Assembly (NCBI RefSeq): GCF_012641095.1
Contig: NZ_JAAVSC010000017.1
Span: 1 to 59,039, forward strand
Source: Lactobacillus sp. HBUAS51381
GTDB taxonomy: Bacteria; Bacillota; Bacilli; Lactobacillales; Lactobacillaceae
Length of the DNA: 59,039 nucleotides
Direction: 5' to 3'
The notes beneath the pieces are model-generated. The model saw only the letters and a program-made list of their open reading frames with translations, searched no databases and was not told the DNA's origin. Position 1 is the stretch's first letter. Each line of letters starts with the position of its first letter. The translations under genes were made by a program, and so were the position numbers. Positions 26,477 through 37,326 of the stretch are shown one piece after another.

Positions 26477-27511
26477 ATGGGATACACCTTAGATGATTTT
26501 GATTACGATTTACCGCACGACCTCATTGCCCAGACGCCAATCAAGCAGCGAGACACCTCGCGCTTATTAGTTCTGGATCATACGGCGCACACGCTGGAGG
26601 ACAAGCATTTCTACGATATTTTGGATGAATTGCACGCGGGGGATGCCGTGGTCATGAATGACTCACGGGTCATGCCCGCGCGGCTCTACGGGATTCGCGA
26701 GGAGACTGGCGGCCACGTGGAGGTCTTGTTGCTTCATAACGTCGAAGGGGATGTCTGGGAAACCCTGATGAAGCCGGCTAAACGGCTTCACGTCGGCACG
26801 GTCGTTAGCTTTGGCGATGGTCAATTGACAGCGACGATCACTGAAGAACGTGATGAAGGCATTCGACTGATTGAATTTCACTACACGGGCATCTTCATGG
26901 AGATCTTGGAGCAGTTGGGTGAGATGCCACTGCCGCCCTATATCAAGGCCAAGCTCGATGATCCCGACCGTTACCAAACGGTTTACGCCAAGGAAAATGG
27001 CTCGGCAGCGGCGCCAACTGCGGGCTTGCATTGGACGCAGGACTTGTTGGCTAAGGTGGCGGCCAAAGGCGTCAAGTTAGTTTACGTCACGCTTCACGTG
27101 GGGCTCGGGACTTTCCGCCCGGTAGAAGAGGCCAACATCGAGGATCACAAGATGCACAGCGAATTCTATCGGTTAGACGCCACTGCCGCCAAGACCTTGA
27201 ACGACGTACGGGCCAATGGGGGCCGCATCATCGCCACCGGCACCACGTCAATTCGGACGTTGGAAACGATTGGAAGCAAATTTCATGGTGAGATCAAACC
27301 CGATTCCGGCTGGACCGATATCTTTATTAAGCCGGGTTATCAGTGGCAGGTGGTCGATGCCTTTATTACCAATTTCCACCTGCCCAAGTCAACGTTGGTG
27401 ATGCTGGTTGCCGCCTTTACCGGTCGTGACCAGATTCTTAATGCCTATCAGCACGCCATTCAGGAGCGTTATCGCTTCTTTAGCTTTGGCGATGCCATGT
27501 TTATCAAGTAA
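26477..27511 (+). CDS. queA: S-adenosylmethionine:tRNA ribosyltransferase-isomerase QueA
   Basis: 344 aa. It transfers the ribosyl group of SAM to 7-aminomethyl-7-deazaguanine in tRNA, making epoxyqueuosine. The N-terminus ([22 protein letters not shown]) and the internal signatures ([65 protein letters not shown]) are all typical. It is co-directional with tgt 14 bases downstream, the previous enzyme of the same pathway, so the two form a queuosine unit attached to ruvAB. Confidence 0.97.
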   Translation: MGYTLDDFDYDLPHDLIAQTPIKQRDTSRLLVLDHTAHTLEDKHFYDILDELHAGDAVVMNDSRVMPARLYGIREETGGHVEVLLLHNVEGDVWETLMKPAKRLHVGTVVSFGDGQLTATITEERDEGIRLIEFHYTGIFMEILEQLGEMPLPPYIKAKLDDPDRYQTVYAKENGSAAAPTAGLHWTQDLLAKVAAKGVKLVYVTLHVGLGTFRPVEEANIEDHKMHSEFYRLDATAAKTLNDVRANGGRIIATGTTSIRTLETIGSKFHGEIKPDSGWTDIFIKPGYQWQVVDAFITNFHLPKSTLVMLVAAFTGRDQILNAYQHAIQERYRFFSFGDAMFIK

Positions 27512-27522
27512 ATGGAGGATGA

Positions 27523-28668
<1,146 letters not shown>

Positions 28669-28739
28669 AAATAATTGGACGGATTCCTTAGGTTCTGGTA
28701 AAGTGGTTCAGTAGAGATGATACGAAGGAGTGGACAAAT

Positions 28740-29189
28740 GTGTTTGGAAATTTAGTAATTGCAGCCGGCGGGGCCGGTCAATACTCAACAATCTTTATTT
28801 TAGTGATCTTCTTGGCCCTGATGTACTTCTTAATGTTGCGGCCACAACAAAAGCAACAAAAGAAGCACCGAGACATGATGAGTGAGTTAAAGAAGGGTGA
28901 CCACGTGGTGACTATTGGTCGCTTACACGGTGTCATTGACGAAATCAACGAAACGGATAAGACGGTCACTTTAGACTGTGACGGGATTTACCTGGTCTTT
29001 GATCTGCGGGCAATCTCATCGGTTACGGCGCAAGCACCAGCTGCTGTTACGGCTCCAGCCGCCGCAGCAACCAGTGAAGCCACTAGCGACGCACAACCTG
29101 CTGAAAGTGCCGCTGATGATTCAGCCGACACGGCCGACAGTGCTGCCGCTGATAGCGATAGCGCGGCTAAGGATGACGCAGCCAAATAA
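28740..29189 (+). CDS. yajC: Preprotein translocase accessory subunit YajC
   Basis: 149 aa. One transmembrane helix at about residues 17-37 is followed by the conserved cytoplasmic MLRPQQKQQKKHRDMMSELKKGDHVVTIGRLHGVI segment of YajC. The start is GTG 28740, 9 bases after GAAGGAG. The ATG at 28738 is out of frame. Unlike the short Escherichia protein it carries a roughly 55-residue Ala/Ser/Asp-rich acidic tail, as in other lactobacilli. Its role is peripheral to SecYEG/SecDF. The position after tgt is conserved. Confidence 0.93.
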   Translation: MFGNLVIAAGGAGQYSTIFILVIFLALMYFLMLRPQQKQQKKHRDMMSELKKGDHVVTIGRLHGVIDEINETDKTVTLDCDGIYLVFDLRAISSVTAQAPAAVTAPAAAATSEATSDAQPAESAADDSADTADSAAADSDSAAKDDAAK

Positions 29190-29233
29190 GGTTTAACGTG
29201 ACTCACTGGCAACGGGGTTGTCGGCGAGTTAGA

Positions 29234-29265
29234 GGACTGACTCAATTCGAGTTGGCCCTTTTTTT
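29234..29265 (+). terminator. yajC terminator
   Basis: A 10-position stem with one mismatch (29234-29243 with 29249-29258) has loop AATTC and seven T. Confidence 0.8.
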
Positions 29266-29283
29266 GTCCCAGTATAAATATAG

Positions 29284-29312
29284 TTGAGAACAAACGTTTG
29301 TTCGATTATAAT
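29284..29312 (+). promoter_or_regulatory. dinB promoter with LexA/DinR operator in the spacer
   Basis: TTGAGA 29284-29289, 17 bases, TATAAT 29307-29312. The spacer contains the 16-bp perfect palindrome GAACAAACGTTTGTTC (29288-29303). Read on the minus strand, CGAACAAACGTTTG matches the Bacillota LexA box CGAACRNRYGTTYC at 13 of 14 positions. A repressor here would block polymerase directly. Confidence 0.8.
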
Positions 29313-29347
29313 CTAGATAAGATCTGTTTAGACTGGGAGGTGGTCCG

Positions 29348-30463
29348 ATGGAACCGGCGGCGAAGTACACCCAACGTAAAATTATTCATGTCGATATGGA
29401 CGCCTTTTATGCGTCGATTGAGGAGCGCGACCATCCGGAATTCAAGGGCCACCCCCTGATTGTGGCGCAGGATCCCCGAAAAACGGGTGGTCGGGGTGTG
29501 GTCACCACCGCCAATTACATCGCTCGGCAGACCGGCGTCCATTCGGCGATGAACGCCAATGAGGCGCTAAAACTCTGTCCCGAGGCGATCTTTAAGACGC
29601 CCGACTTCCCCCGCTATCGCCAAGTGTCCGACCAGATTCACGCCATCTTTCACGAATACACCGATAAGATTGAGACGGTTGCCTTCGATGAAGCGTACTT
29701 GGATGTTACGGAAAACAAGCACCATCTTCATTCGGCCGTCCAGGTCGCGCACGCCATTCAAGCGGAAATTTTTGACCAGACCCACCTGACCTGTTCGACC
29801 GGCATTTCCTATAGTAAATTTTTGGCGAAAGAGGCCTCGGACTTTCGTAAGCCCGTGGGGGTCTGCGTGATCCTACCCGAAGACGCCCACGACTTCCTGA
29901 TGGCGTTGCCCATCGAACGGTTCCGCGGGGTGGGCAAGAAAACGGTGCCCAAGATGCACGAACTGGGGATCTTAACCGGCGCCGACCTGTATCAGCGTAG
30001 TCAGTTGGCGCTGATTCACGACTTTGGTAAATTCGGGTACGTGCTTTACCAGCGGGTGCGGGGCATCGACGAACGACCGGTCGAATATCAGCGGGAACGC
30101 AAGTCGATTGGTAAGGAGCGCACGTACGGCCCGCCATTGACCACCACGGGTGAGGTGGAGAGTCAGTTGCAGCGGTTGGCCGAGATGGTGGCCCAGACCG
30201 TGCGCCAGAAGCAACGCCACGGGAAGACACTGGTACTCAAGCTGCGAGACAGCCAATTTAACACGATCACCAAGCGGATCACGCAGCCCGATTTTATCGC
30301 CAACGATGCCACGGTTTACTACGAATTGGCGTTAGAAATTTATCAAAGTGTGGCCCGCGACGACGAGCAGGTGCGCCTGCTGGGGATTACGCTCACGGGA
30401 TTGGCACCGCAAACATTTGAGGAGCTGAAGTTGCCGCTCTTTGACGGCGATCGGTCCCGCTGA
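29348..30463 (+). CDS. dinB: DNA polymerase IV (Y family)
   Basis: 371 aa translesion polymerase. The palm carries the catalytic carboxylates in [15 protein letters not shown] and in [10 protein letters not shown]. The fingers motif ([21 protein letters not shown]), the thumb helix-hairpin-helix ([17 protein letters not shown]) and the little-finger domain follow. The C-terminus (LPLFDGDRS) resembles the terminal beta-clamp binding motif. GGGAGGTGG precedes ATG 29348. The operator in its promoter predicts SOS induction. Confidence 0.97.
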   Translation: MEPAAKYTQRKIIHVDMDAFYASIEERDHPEFKGHPLIVAQDPRKTGGRGVVTTANYIARQTGVHSAMNANEALKLCPEAIFKTPDFPRYRQVSDQIHAIFHEYTDKIETVAFDEAYLDVTENKHHLHSAVQVAHAIQAEIFDQTHLTCSTGISYSKFLAKEASDFRKPVGVCVILPEDAHDFLMALPIERFRGVGKKTVPKMHELGILTGADLYQRSQLALIHDFGKFGYVLYQRVRGIDERPVEYQRERKSIGKERTYGPPLTTTGEVESQLQRLAEMVAQTVRQKQRHGKTLVLKLRDSQFNTITKRITQPDFIANDATVYYELALEIYQSVARDDEQVRLLGITLTGLAPQTFEELKLPLFDGDRSR

Positions 30464-30562
30464 AAGACTTCCTTTGAAATTACCCCGTAAAACTTGTATA
30501 CTGAAACGCGGTATCAACGCAATTGCGCTGGAAAATCGGATAGAAAATGGGTGAGCACCATT

Positions 30563-31528
30563 ATGAGCATAGAAAATGAAATTTTAGCAGAAATTAAAAA
30601 GTATCAAACAATTATTATTCACCGGCACCAACGGCCAGATCCCGACTGCATCGGGGCCCAATTGGCTTTACGGGCCATCTTGCAGACGAGTTTCCCAGAT
30701 AAGACCGTTTACGCGGTGGGTAAGCACTACCCGGGGTTTGACTGGATGGGTCAGGCGGATCAAGGCGTGGCCGACGATGCGTACAAGGACGCTTTGGTCA
30801 TCGTTGTCGATACGGCCAACCAGCCTCGAGTCGATGACGAACGATGGACGACGGGTAAAGCCGTTGTGAAGATTGACCATCATCCCAACGAGGATGCCTT
30901 TGGCGACCTCCAATGGGTGTTGGATCAGGCTTCTAGCACCTCTGAAATGTTATATGATTGGTTTGCCGCTAACGAGAGTGAGTTGACCATGCCCGACGAT
31001 GCGGCTCGTCTGTTGTACGCCGGCATCGTCGGCGACACGGGGCGGTTCATGTATCCAGCCACGTCGGCCAACACCATGGCCGTGGCGGGTAAATTAATGG
31101 CCTACGACTTTTCGGCAACCGACGTAAACCAGGCCGAGGATGAGGTTTCCCCGGCCGTGGCGCGGTTGTCCGCCTACGTTTACCAGAACCTAGAGATCTT
31201 GCCTAGCGGTGCCGCTTACCTCAAGCTTAGCGACGACGTGGTGGAACCCTTTGGACTAGGCGAGGGAGATTCTACGTCCGCCGTGGTGCCACTTCCGGGT
31301 AAGATTACATCCGTCGTGGCCTGGGCCATCTTTGTCGAATCGAAGGATCACACGTACCGCATTCGGTTGCGGTCAAAGGGACCATCGATCAATGGCTTGG
31401 CTAAGAACCATGGCGGTGGCGGTCACGCCCTCGCCAGTGGTGCTGGGGCCAAGGACCAAGACGAGATCGATCAAGTCGTTCACGAGCTCGATGAGTTAGT
31501 GGCGCAATATAAAGGAGAAAATGAATGA
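30563..31528 (+). CDS. nrnA: DHH-family oligoribonuclease / PAP phosphatase NrnA
   Basis: 321 aa. It degrades nano-RNAs and dephosphorylates 3'-phosphoadenosine 5'-phosphate. The DHH domain has HRHQRPDPDCIGAQ at about residues 21-34, VVDTANQPR and the DHHPNEDAF motif that names the family. The C-terminal DHHA1 domain ends with NHGGGGHALASGAG. The start was chosen at ATG 30563. The frame is open from 30494, and GTG 30551 is an alternative, but neither has a strong ribosome site. The last 4 bases overlap the helicase start (ATGA), which makes a coupled RNA-metabolism pair. Confidence 0.95.
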   Translation: MSIENEILAEIKKYQTIIIHRHQRPDPDCIGAQLALRAILQTSFPDKTVYAVGKHYPGFDWMGQADQGVADDAYKDALVIVVDTANQPRVDDERWTTGKAVVKIDHHPNEDAFGDLQWVLDQASSTSEMLYDWFAANESELTMPDDAARLLYAGIVGDTGRFMYPATSANTMAVAGKLMAYDFSATDVNQAEDEVSPAVARLSAYVYQNLEILPSGAAYLKLSDDVVEPFGLGEGDSTSAVVPLPGKITSVVAWAIFVESKDHTYRIRLRSKGPSINGLAKNHGGGGHALASGAGAKDQDEIDQVVHELDELVAQYKGENE

Positions 31529-32883
31529 CCGAAAACTTTAAAGGATTCAACCTGCAGCCGTACTTGATGACGGCCTTGCAAAAGATTGGGTTTACCAAGC
31601 CCACCGCTGTGCAGGAAAAATTAATTCCGACCATTGCGGCCGGCAAGGATGTGGTGGGCCAATCCCAAACCGGGAGTGGGAAGACCCACACGTTCCTGTT
31701 GCCCATCTTCAATCAATTAACATCCGAAAATCAGGTACAGGCCGTGATTACGACGCCTAGCCGGGAATTGGCCTATCAGATTCACACGGCGGCCGAACAA
31801 TTGGCCGCCGAAGCCCCATTTGAAATTCGAATCGGTAACTACGTGGGTGGAACCGATAAGCAACGGCAGGTCAACAAGCTACGGCATTATCAACCCCAAT
31901 TGGTAATTGGGACGCCGGGCCGGGTGTTGGATTTGATCCAATCACAAGCCTTGGATGTGCATACGACGCGGCAGTTTGTCGTCGATGAAGCCGACATGAC
32001 CCTTGATTTAGGATTCCTAGATCAAGTTGATAAGATTGCTGGGCGGATGCCCAAGAACCTCCAGATGATGGTCTTCTCTGCAACGATTCCACAACGCCTC
32101 GATCCCTTCTTACGAAAATACATGAATCATCCGGTCATCGAAGAAATTCCGACGACCACGGTGATTTCACCCACGATCGATAATTGGTTGATCTCGACCA
32201 AGGGACAAAACCGGAATCAACTGATTTTGCAGCTGATTACGATGGGTGAACCCTATCTGGTCCTGATCTTTGCCAACACCAAGACCCGGGTTGAACAGAT
32301 CAACGACTTCTTAAAGGCCCAAGGGTTGAAGGTCGCCATGATTCATGGGGGCATCAAACCGCGGGAACGGAAACGGGTCATGCGTGAAGTGAAGAACCTT
32401 CAGTATCAATTCGTGGTGGCCACCGACTTGGCTGCCCGGGGAATTGATATCGAAGGGGTCTCCCACGTCATCAACGATGATATTCCGGAAGACCTGGACT
32501 TCTTCGTGCACCGGGTGGGCCGAACGGGCCGTCAGGGGATGCCGGGAACGGCGATTACCCTGTATTCACCGGATGAGGAAGCCAAGATTTCCGAGATTGA
32601 AGCCATGGGCATCAAGTTCCAGCCCAAGCGGATCAGTAACGGCGAGATTGTCGACTCCTATGACCGTAACCGGCGGACGAAACGAAACAAGAGTACCGAA
32701 AAGCTTGATCCATCGCTGATTGGCTACGTGATGAAGAAGAAAAAGAAGATTAAGCCCGGCTACAAGCATCAAATCAAGCAGGAAATTCACCGACGCAAGG
32801 ACCAAGAAAAGCGGGTGGCTGCGCGTCAAAGTGCCCGTAATGAACGGAAACGGCGGAAGCGCGAGTCCGATCGTTATCAATAA
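31525..32883 (+). CDS. cshB: DEAD-box RNA helicase, CshB-like
   Basis: 452 aa. Helicase motifs in order: Q motif (FKGFNLQPYLMTALQKIGFTKPTAVQ, of which the FTKPTAVQ part is diagnostic), motif I QTGSGKT, Ia TPSRELA, II VDEAD, III SAT, V ATDLAARGID and VI HRVGRTGRQG. A lysine/arginine-rich tail of about 70 residues follows, likely for RNA binding, as in CshB. It is coupled to nrnA. Cold-adaptation and RNA-decay roles are known for this family. Assignment to CshB rather than another DEAD paralogue rests on overall length and tail and is less certain than the family call. Confidence 0.88.
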   Translation: MTENFKGFNLQPYLMTALQKIGFTKPTAVQEKLIPTIAAGKDVVGQSQTGSGKTHTFLLPIFNQLTSENQVQAVITTPSRELAYQIHTAAEQLAAEAPFEIRIGNYVGGTDKQRQVNKLRHYQPQLVIGTPGRVLDLIQSQALDVHTTRQFVVDEADMTLDLGFLDQVDKIAGRMPKNLQMMVFSATIPQRLDPFLRKYMNHPVIEEIPTTTVISPTIDNWLISTKGQNRNQLILQLITMGEPYLVLIFANTKTRVEQINDFLKAQGLKVAMIHGGIKPRERKRVMREVKNLQYQFVVATDLAARGIDIEGVSHVINDDIPEDLDFFVHRVGRTGRQGMPGTAITLYSPDEEAKISEIEAMGIKFQPKRISNGEIVDSYDRNRRTKRNKSTEKLDPSLIGYVMKKKKKIKPGYKHQIKQEIHRRKDQEKRVAARQSARNERKRRKRESDRYQ

Positions 32884-32962
32884 AGATTTTGGGCGGGGCC
32901 GCTAGAAAAGCGGGCGCTCCACCGCTAATTTGTTCGAAATTCACGTTAACGGGTAACCCTGA

Positions 32963-32991
32963 TTGACAAGGCGGCGGTCGCCACCTATAAT
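32963..32991 (+). promoter_or_regulatory. alaS promoter
   Basis: TTGACA 32963-32968, 17 bases, TATAAT 32986-32991. Both elements match the consensus exactly, the strongest promoter seen in the window. Confidence 0.9.
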
Positions 32992-32997
32992 TTCTAA

Positions 32998-33215
32998 TGG
33001 ACATTTAAATAATTAAGTTGAGGACATACCCTTATCCGGCGATTTTCAGAAACGTTTTGGTTGCTGTGAAAAACGATTCGGCGAATAAGTGGTGCTCCCT
33101 CAGTGTCATCGCGACTCAGCGTTATGAGTTTAAGAGGTAAACGATTAAAACATCGTTGCAAGTAAAGTGGTACCGCGCTTCGGCGTCTTTACGGGCAACG
33201 GTGTTTTTTATACTT
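32998..33215 (+). promoter_or_regulatory. alaS T-box riboswitch
   Basis: Leader between the promoter and alaS. The T-box sequence is AAGTGGTACCGCG at 33165-33177. A candidate Ala specifier GCT lies at 33094-33096, in an internal loop between a CTTAT/ATAAG helix above and a GAGG/CCTC helix below. The terminator pairs CGTTGC and GTAAAG (33153-33168) with CTTTAC and GCAACG (33187-33202), followed by six T. Uncharged tRNA-Ala should favour antitermination. Confidence 0.9.
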
Positions 33216-33232
33216 TTTTGGAGGTATTAGAG

Positions 33233-35872
33233 ATGAAAGAGCTAAGTAGTAGTCAGATTCGCCAGATGTACCTGGACTTCTTCAAGTCCAAGGGTCACAC
33301 CATCGAACCCAGTGCATCACTGGTTCCAAAGGACGACCCATCGCTGTTGTGGATCAACTCCGGGGTTGCCACGATGAAGAAATATTTCTCCGGCCAAGTC
33401 GTACCCGAGAATCCGCGCTTGACCAGTTCACAGAAGAGTATTCGGACCAACGATATTGAAAACGTGGGGAAGACGGCTCGTCACCACACGTTGTTTGAAA
33501 TGTTGGGGAACTTCTCCGTGGGGGATTACTTCAAGAAGGAAGCCATCACCTGGGCGTGGGAACTCTTGACCTCACCAGACTGGTTCGGTTGGGATCCCGA
33601 TAAACTCTACATGACGGTTTACCCCAAGGATACCGATGCCAAGGCTGACTGGGAAGCCGCCGGTGTGGCCCCCGATCACATTATCGCTGTCGAAGATAAC
33701 TTCTGGGATATCGGTGAGGGGCCTTCTGGTCCGGACTCCGAAATCTTCTACGACCGGGGCGAATCCTTCAACAACTTGGCGGATGATGATCCCGAAAACT
33801 ACCCGGGTGGGGAAAATGAACGCTACCTGGAAGTCTGGAACATCGTGTTCTCCCAGTTCAACCACGAACCGGATGGCACCTACAAGCCATTACCGCGGAA
33901 GAATATTGATACGGGGATGGGCCTGGAACGGGTCGTTTCGATTTTCCAAAATGCCAAGACCAACTTCGAAACCGACCTGTTCTTACCAATCATCGAGAAG
34001 ACTGCTGAACTGAGCGCCGGCAAGAAGTACGGGGCCAACCACGAAGACGACGTGTCCTTTAAGGTGATTGCCGATCACGCGCGGGCCATTACGTTTGCCA
34101 TTGGTGACGGTGCCTTACCTGGAAATGAAGGCCGAGGCTACGTCATCCGCCGGTTAATCCGTCGGGCCATCGTCAACGGTCAGAAGCTGGGCATCAACGG
34201 GGCCTTCTTGGATCAATTAGTCCCAGTTGTCGGCAAAATCATGCAGTCTTACTACCCAGACGTGCTCAAGCAAAGCGACTACATTGCCAAGGTGGTTCGT
34301 TCCGAAGAAGACCGGTTCGGTGAAACGCTGGACGGTGGGTTGAACCTTCTGAACAGCTTGATCGCCGACCTGAAGAAGCAGGGCGGCAGTCAGATTGCCG
34401 GTGCCGATGCCTTCAAACTCTATGATACGTACGGGTTCCCGGTTGAATTAACCGAGGAATATGCCGACGATCAGGGAATTACGGTCGATGAGGACGGCTT
34501 CAAGGCCGAAATGCAGAAGCAAAAGGATCGTGCGCGGAATGCCCGGGGTAAGCAAAAGGCCATGGGCTTGCAGCATGATCTCTTGATTAACGTGAAGACG
34601 CCAAGTCAATACGTGGGCTATACCCAACTGGAAACGCAGAGCAAGTTGACCGAACTAGTCGTTGATGATCAGTTGGCCGACGAGGCCGTCTCTGGGACGG
34701 CGGAAGCCATGTTTGACACCACGCCGTTCTACGCCGAAATGGGGGGCCAAGTTGCCGATAAGGGGGATATCTATGACCTGGACGGCAACGTTGTCGCTCA
34801 CGTGGCCGACGTGCAACATGCGCCAAACGGTCAGAACCTCCACACGTTGACGGTCGTTGCACCGTTGAAGAAGGGCACAACCTACGCGTTAAAGGTTGAC
34901 CAGAAGTTCCACAGTAAGGTTGAAAAGAACCATACCGCAACCCACTTGTTGGACAAGGCCTTACGGGAAGTCTTTGGGGAACACACCCAACAAGCCGGTT
35001 CGCTGGTTGAAGGGGATTACCTGCGCTTTGACTTTACCCACTTTGGTCAGGTCGATCCTGCCGATTTAGCCAAGGCAGAGGCTATTGTTAACGAAAAGAT
35101 CTTTGCCGAACTTCCCGTTACGACGGTGGAAACGGATATCGAGTCCGCCAAGAAGATGGGGGCCATTGCACTGTTCAGTGAAAAGTACGGCAAGGTTGTC
35201 CGCGTGGTGAGCGCTGGTGACTTTGTGACCGAATTCTGTGGGGGAAATCACGTGAAGAACACCAACGAGATTGGTTTATTCAAGATCACCTCGGAATCCG
35301 GTGTCGGTGCAGGTGTACGGCGGATCGAAGCCGTCACCTCCGCAGCCGCTTACCGGTACTTGCAGGGCCGCAGTGAAATCTTAGATGCCGTTGCTGGTGA
35401 TTTAAAGGTTACTCAGGACACCGAAGTTGAACAAAAGGTGACGAGCCTCCAAGCCCAAGTGAAGAGCTTAGAACAGAAGCAAGCGGCCTTAGAAGGCAAG
35501 TTGGCCAGTCAAGAGGCCAGTGCGGTCTTTGATCAGGTCACTGAAGCCGGCAATTACAAGCTGATCAGCGGGACGGTTCAAGTTTCCAAGATGGACCAAC
35601 TCCGTGCTTTAGCAGATGCTTGGCGGGACCAAGCACTCTCAGATGTGTTAGTTCTGGGTGCCGAAGTCAATGGCAAGGCCAATTTGATTGTGGCGGTCAG
35701 CGCCGACAAGCAAAAGCAAGTCAAGGCTGGCGATCTGATCAAGGCCATTGCCCCGAAGATTAACGGTGGTGGTGGCGGTCGACCTAACCTGGCGCAAGCT
35801 GGTGGGAAGAACCCAGCCGGCTTACCAGCGGCCATGACCGCAGCGGTTGACTGGTTGAAGGAACAGGACTAG
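33233..35872 (+). CDS. alaS: Alanyl-tRNA synthetase
   Basis: 879 aa class II synthetase. The aminoacylation domain opens with SSSQIRQMYLDFFKSKGH and holds motif 2 around KSIRTNDIENVGKTARHHT and motif 3 in GNEGRGYVIRRLIRRA. The editing domain has the zinc motif NHTATHLL with the distal CGGNH. The C-terminal DHHA1-like domain ends GGGGGRPNLAQAGGKNP. ATG 33233 follows GGAGG. The longer frame from 33167 runs through the T-box terminator and is rejected. Expression is controlled by the T-box. Confidence 0.99.
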   Translation: MKELSSSQIRQMYLDFFKSKGHTIEPSASLVPKDDPSLLWINSGVATMKKYFSGQVVPENPRLTSSQKSIRTNDIENVGKTARHHTLFEMLGNFSVGDYFKKEAITWAWELLTSPDWFGWDPDKLYMTVYPKDTDAKADWEAAGVAPDHIIAVEDNFWDIGEGPSGPDSEIFYDRGESFNNLADDDPENYPGGENERYLEVWNIVFSQFNHEPDGTYKPLPRKNIDTGMGLERVVSIFQNAKTNFETDLFLPIIEKTAELSAGKKYGANHEDDVSFKVIADHARAITFAIGDGALPGNEGRGYVIRRLIRRAIVNGQKLGINGAFLDQLVPVVGKIMQSYYPDVLKQSDYIAKVVRSEEDRFGETLDGGLNLLNSLIADLKKQGGSQIAGADAFKLYDTYGFPVELTEEYADDQGITVDEDGFKAEMQKQKDRARNARGKQKAMGLQHDLLINVKTPSQYVGYTQLETQSKLTELVVDDQLADEAVSGTAEAMFDTTPFYAEMGGQVADKGDIYDLDGNVVAHVADVQHAPNGQNLHTLTVVAPLKKGTTYALKVDQKFHSKVEKNHTATHLLDKALREVFGEHTQQAGSLVEGDYLRFDFTHFGQVDPADLAKAEAIVNEKIFAELPVTTVETDIESAKKMGAIALFSEKYGKVVRVVSAGDFVTEFCGGNHVKNTNEIGLFKITSESGVGAGVRRIEAVTSAAAYRYLQGRSEILDAVAGDLKVTQDTEVEQKVTSLQAQVKSLEQKQAALEGKLASQEASAVFDQVTEAGNYKLISGTVQVSKMDQLRALADAWRDQALSDVLVLGAEVNGKANLIVAVSADKQKQVKAGDLIKAIAPKINGGGGGRPNLAQAGGKNPAGLPAAMTAAVDWLKEQD

Positions 35873-36089
35873 TGCGGGCCTAACGACGGGTCATGCAAGA
35901 CGAGTGACAGTCGGCTTTCTGAGGGTCAGCCAGTCGTAATAGGCGTTAAACGAGGGAGCGGTCCGTAAAGGGCGGCTCCCTTGACAGTAGCAGTATTACG
36001 AATAGATTACATTGGGTGTCGGTCGTTGTAGTTTACCGAATTATCGAGTAAAATTGAGTCTAAGTGAGGAAGTGCGGGGGTGTTTTATA

Positions 36090-36362
36090 GTGAGTTCATT
36101 AGACAAAACGATGTATTTCGACTTTGACGCTAACCAGCCAAAGGACGTCCATGATACACTGGTCACGGTTTATCAAGCACTAGAAGAAAAGGGATATAAC
36201 CCGATTAATCAGATTGTCGGTTACCTACTATCAGGCGATCCTGCGTATATTCCGCGGATCAATGATGCGCGGAACCTGATTCGCAAGCATGAACGAGACG
36301 AGATTATTGAAGAATTGGTTCGCGTTTATCTGAATCAGAATGGACCGGTGAAGCCTTCATGA
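36090..36362 (+). CDS. ireB: IreB-family regulatory phosphoprotein (DUF965)
   Basis: 90 aa. It matches the small IreB/YrzL family ([11 protein letters not shown], then [38 protein letters not shown]). In Enterococcus IreB is phosphorylated by the PASTA kinase IreK on N-terminal threonines and affects cephalosporin tolerance. The Thr in DKTMYF is present here. The start is GTG 36090 with a G-rich GCGGGGGTG upstream, and no other start in frame is better. It overlaps ruvX by 4 bases. The trio ireB-ruvX-DUF1292 after alaS is conserved across Bacilli. Confidence 0.93.
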   Translation: MSSLDKTMYFDFDANQPKDVHDTLVTVYQALEEKGYNPINQIVGYLLSGDPAYIPRINDARNLIRKHERDEIIEELVRVYLNQNGPVKPS

Positions 36363-36796
36363 AATTAATGGGGTTAGATGTTGGTTCGCGTACGGTAGGG
36401 ATTGCCATTAGCGATGCTCTGGGCTGGACGGCTCAGGGGGTTGAAATCATTCCTATAGACGAAGAGTCCGAGGTATTTGGGTTAGACCGGGTGGCCGAAT
36501 TGGTCAGTGAACACGAAGTCGACGGCTTTGTGGTGGGCCTGCCCAAGAACATGAACAATTCGTTAGGCCCCCGGGCCGCGGCTTCTAAACGGTACGGCGA
36601 GATGTTGACGGAACGGTTTCATTTGCCCGTTGACTTCGAAGACGAACGGTTGACAACCGTAGAGGCGGAGCGTATGTTAGTGGAACAGGCTGATACGTCA
36701 CGCCGTAAGCGGAAAAAAGTAATTGATAAATTAGCAGCCGGGTTAATTCTGCAGAACTATTTAGATCGGCAGGGTAAATTAACCCGAGAAAAGTGA
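36359..36796 (+). CDS. ruvX: RuvX/YqgF Holliday junction resolvase-like nuclease
   Basis: 145 aa RNase H-fold protein. The first strand [16 protein letters not shown] has the catalytic aspartate. A second acidic motif lies in [15 protein letters not shown], and the conserved [20 protein letters not shown] segment is present. The family has been linked to Holliday junction resolution and to 16S rRNA 5'-end maturation, the latter being the better supported essential role in several bacteria. Coupled to ireB through an ATGA overlap. Confidence 0.95.
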   Translation: MKLMGLDVGSRTVGIAISDALGWTAQGVEIIPIDEESEVFGLDRVAELVSEHEVDGFVVGLPKNMNNSLGPRAAASKRYGEMLTERFHLPVDFEDERLTTVEAERMLVEQADTSRRKRKKVIDKLAAGLILQNYLDRQGKLTREK

Positions 36797-36804
36797 GGTT
36801 TCCC

Positions 36805-37116
36805 ATGAACGACGACCAAGAACAAATCACATTAGTTGATGAAAATGGCAACGAAGAGTTATACGATGTCTTATTTACCTTTGAATCTGACGATTTTGGT
36901 AAGTCATACATTTTGATTTACCCCTCTGGCAAGAGCGAAGACGAAGAAGTTGATATTCAAGCCTACGCATTACCAGCCGACGATGATCCAGCTAACCCAT
37001 CTGGTGGCGATTTACAATTGATCGAATCCGATGAAGAATGGGATATGGTTGAATCCGTATTAAACACCTTCTTAGCAGACGGGACGATTGATCCTAATGC
37101 TGGTAAGCAAGGATAG
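36805..37116 (+). CDS. DUF1292 family acidic protein (YrzB-like)
   Basis: 103 aa, strongly acidic. The core [15 protein letters not shown] opening (here [33 protein letters not shown]) is diagnostic of DUF1292. Function is unknown, and the gene is nearly always found after ruvX in Bacilli. ATG 36805 has GTGAGG upstream and is preferred over GTG 36793, which overlaps the ruvX stop. A terminator 17 bases downstream ends the ireB-ruvX-DUF1292 unit. Confidence 0.92.
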   Translation: MNDDQEQITLVDENGNEELYDVLFTFESDDFGKSYILIYPSGKSEDEEVDIQAYALPADDDPANPSGGDLQLIESDEEWDMVESVLNTFLADGTIDPNAGKQG

Positions 37117-37133
37117 TCAGGGATAAGATGAAA

Positions 37134-37158
37134 GGGCGGAGAACTTCCGCTCTTTTTT
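37134..37158 (+). terminator. Terminator after the DUF1292 gene
   Basis: GGGCGGA 37134-37140 pairs with TCCGCTC 37146-37152 (one G-U) with a 5-base loop and six T. Confidence 0.85.
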
Positions 37159-37234
37159 GTTGCCGCAAACTATCCGCTAAGTTGAGACCTAAGACGTGCA
37201 ACATGATGGAAAATAATGGTAGAATAAAGTATTG

Positions 37235-37308
37235 TGCATTGCGGTCATGCCAGCCAAATCCTGGTGGAAGATTGGTGGCGCGTGGACCCTACGAGCGACC
37301 GCAGTGCA
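37235..37308 (+). promoter_or_regulatory. Closed-stem leader hairpin before zapA
   Basis: TGCATTGCGGTC-type arm at 37235-37246 pairs with 37297-37308 over 12 positions with one G-T wobble, and an inner helix pairs TGCCA 37248-37252 with TGGCG 37276-37280. The stem encloses about 50 bases and ends only 19 bases before the zapA start. A TAGAAT at 37220-37225 could be the -10. I recognise no known leader class. Confidence 0.45.
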
Positions 37309-37326
37309 AGAGCAGGGGGAATAGAA

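Noticed and set aside
35950-35985. GGGAGC/GGCTCCC hairpin after alaS as a terminator
   Set aside because: The stem is short, the loop long, and no T run follows.
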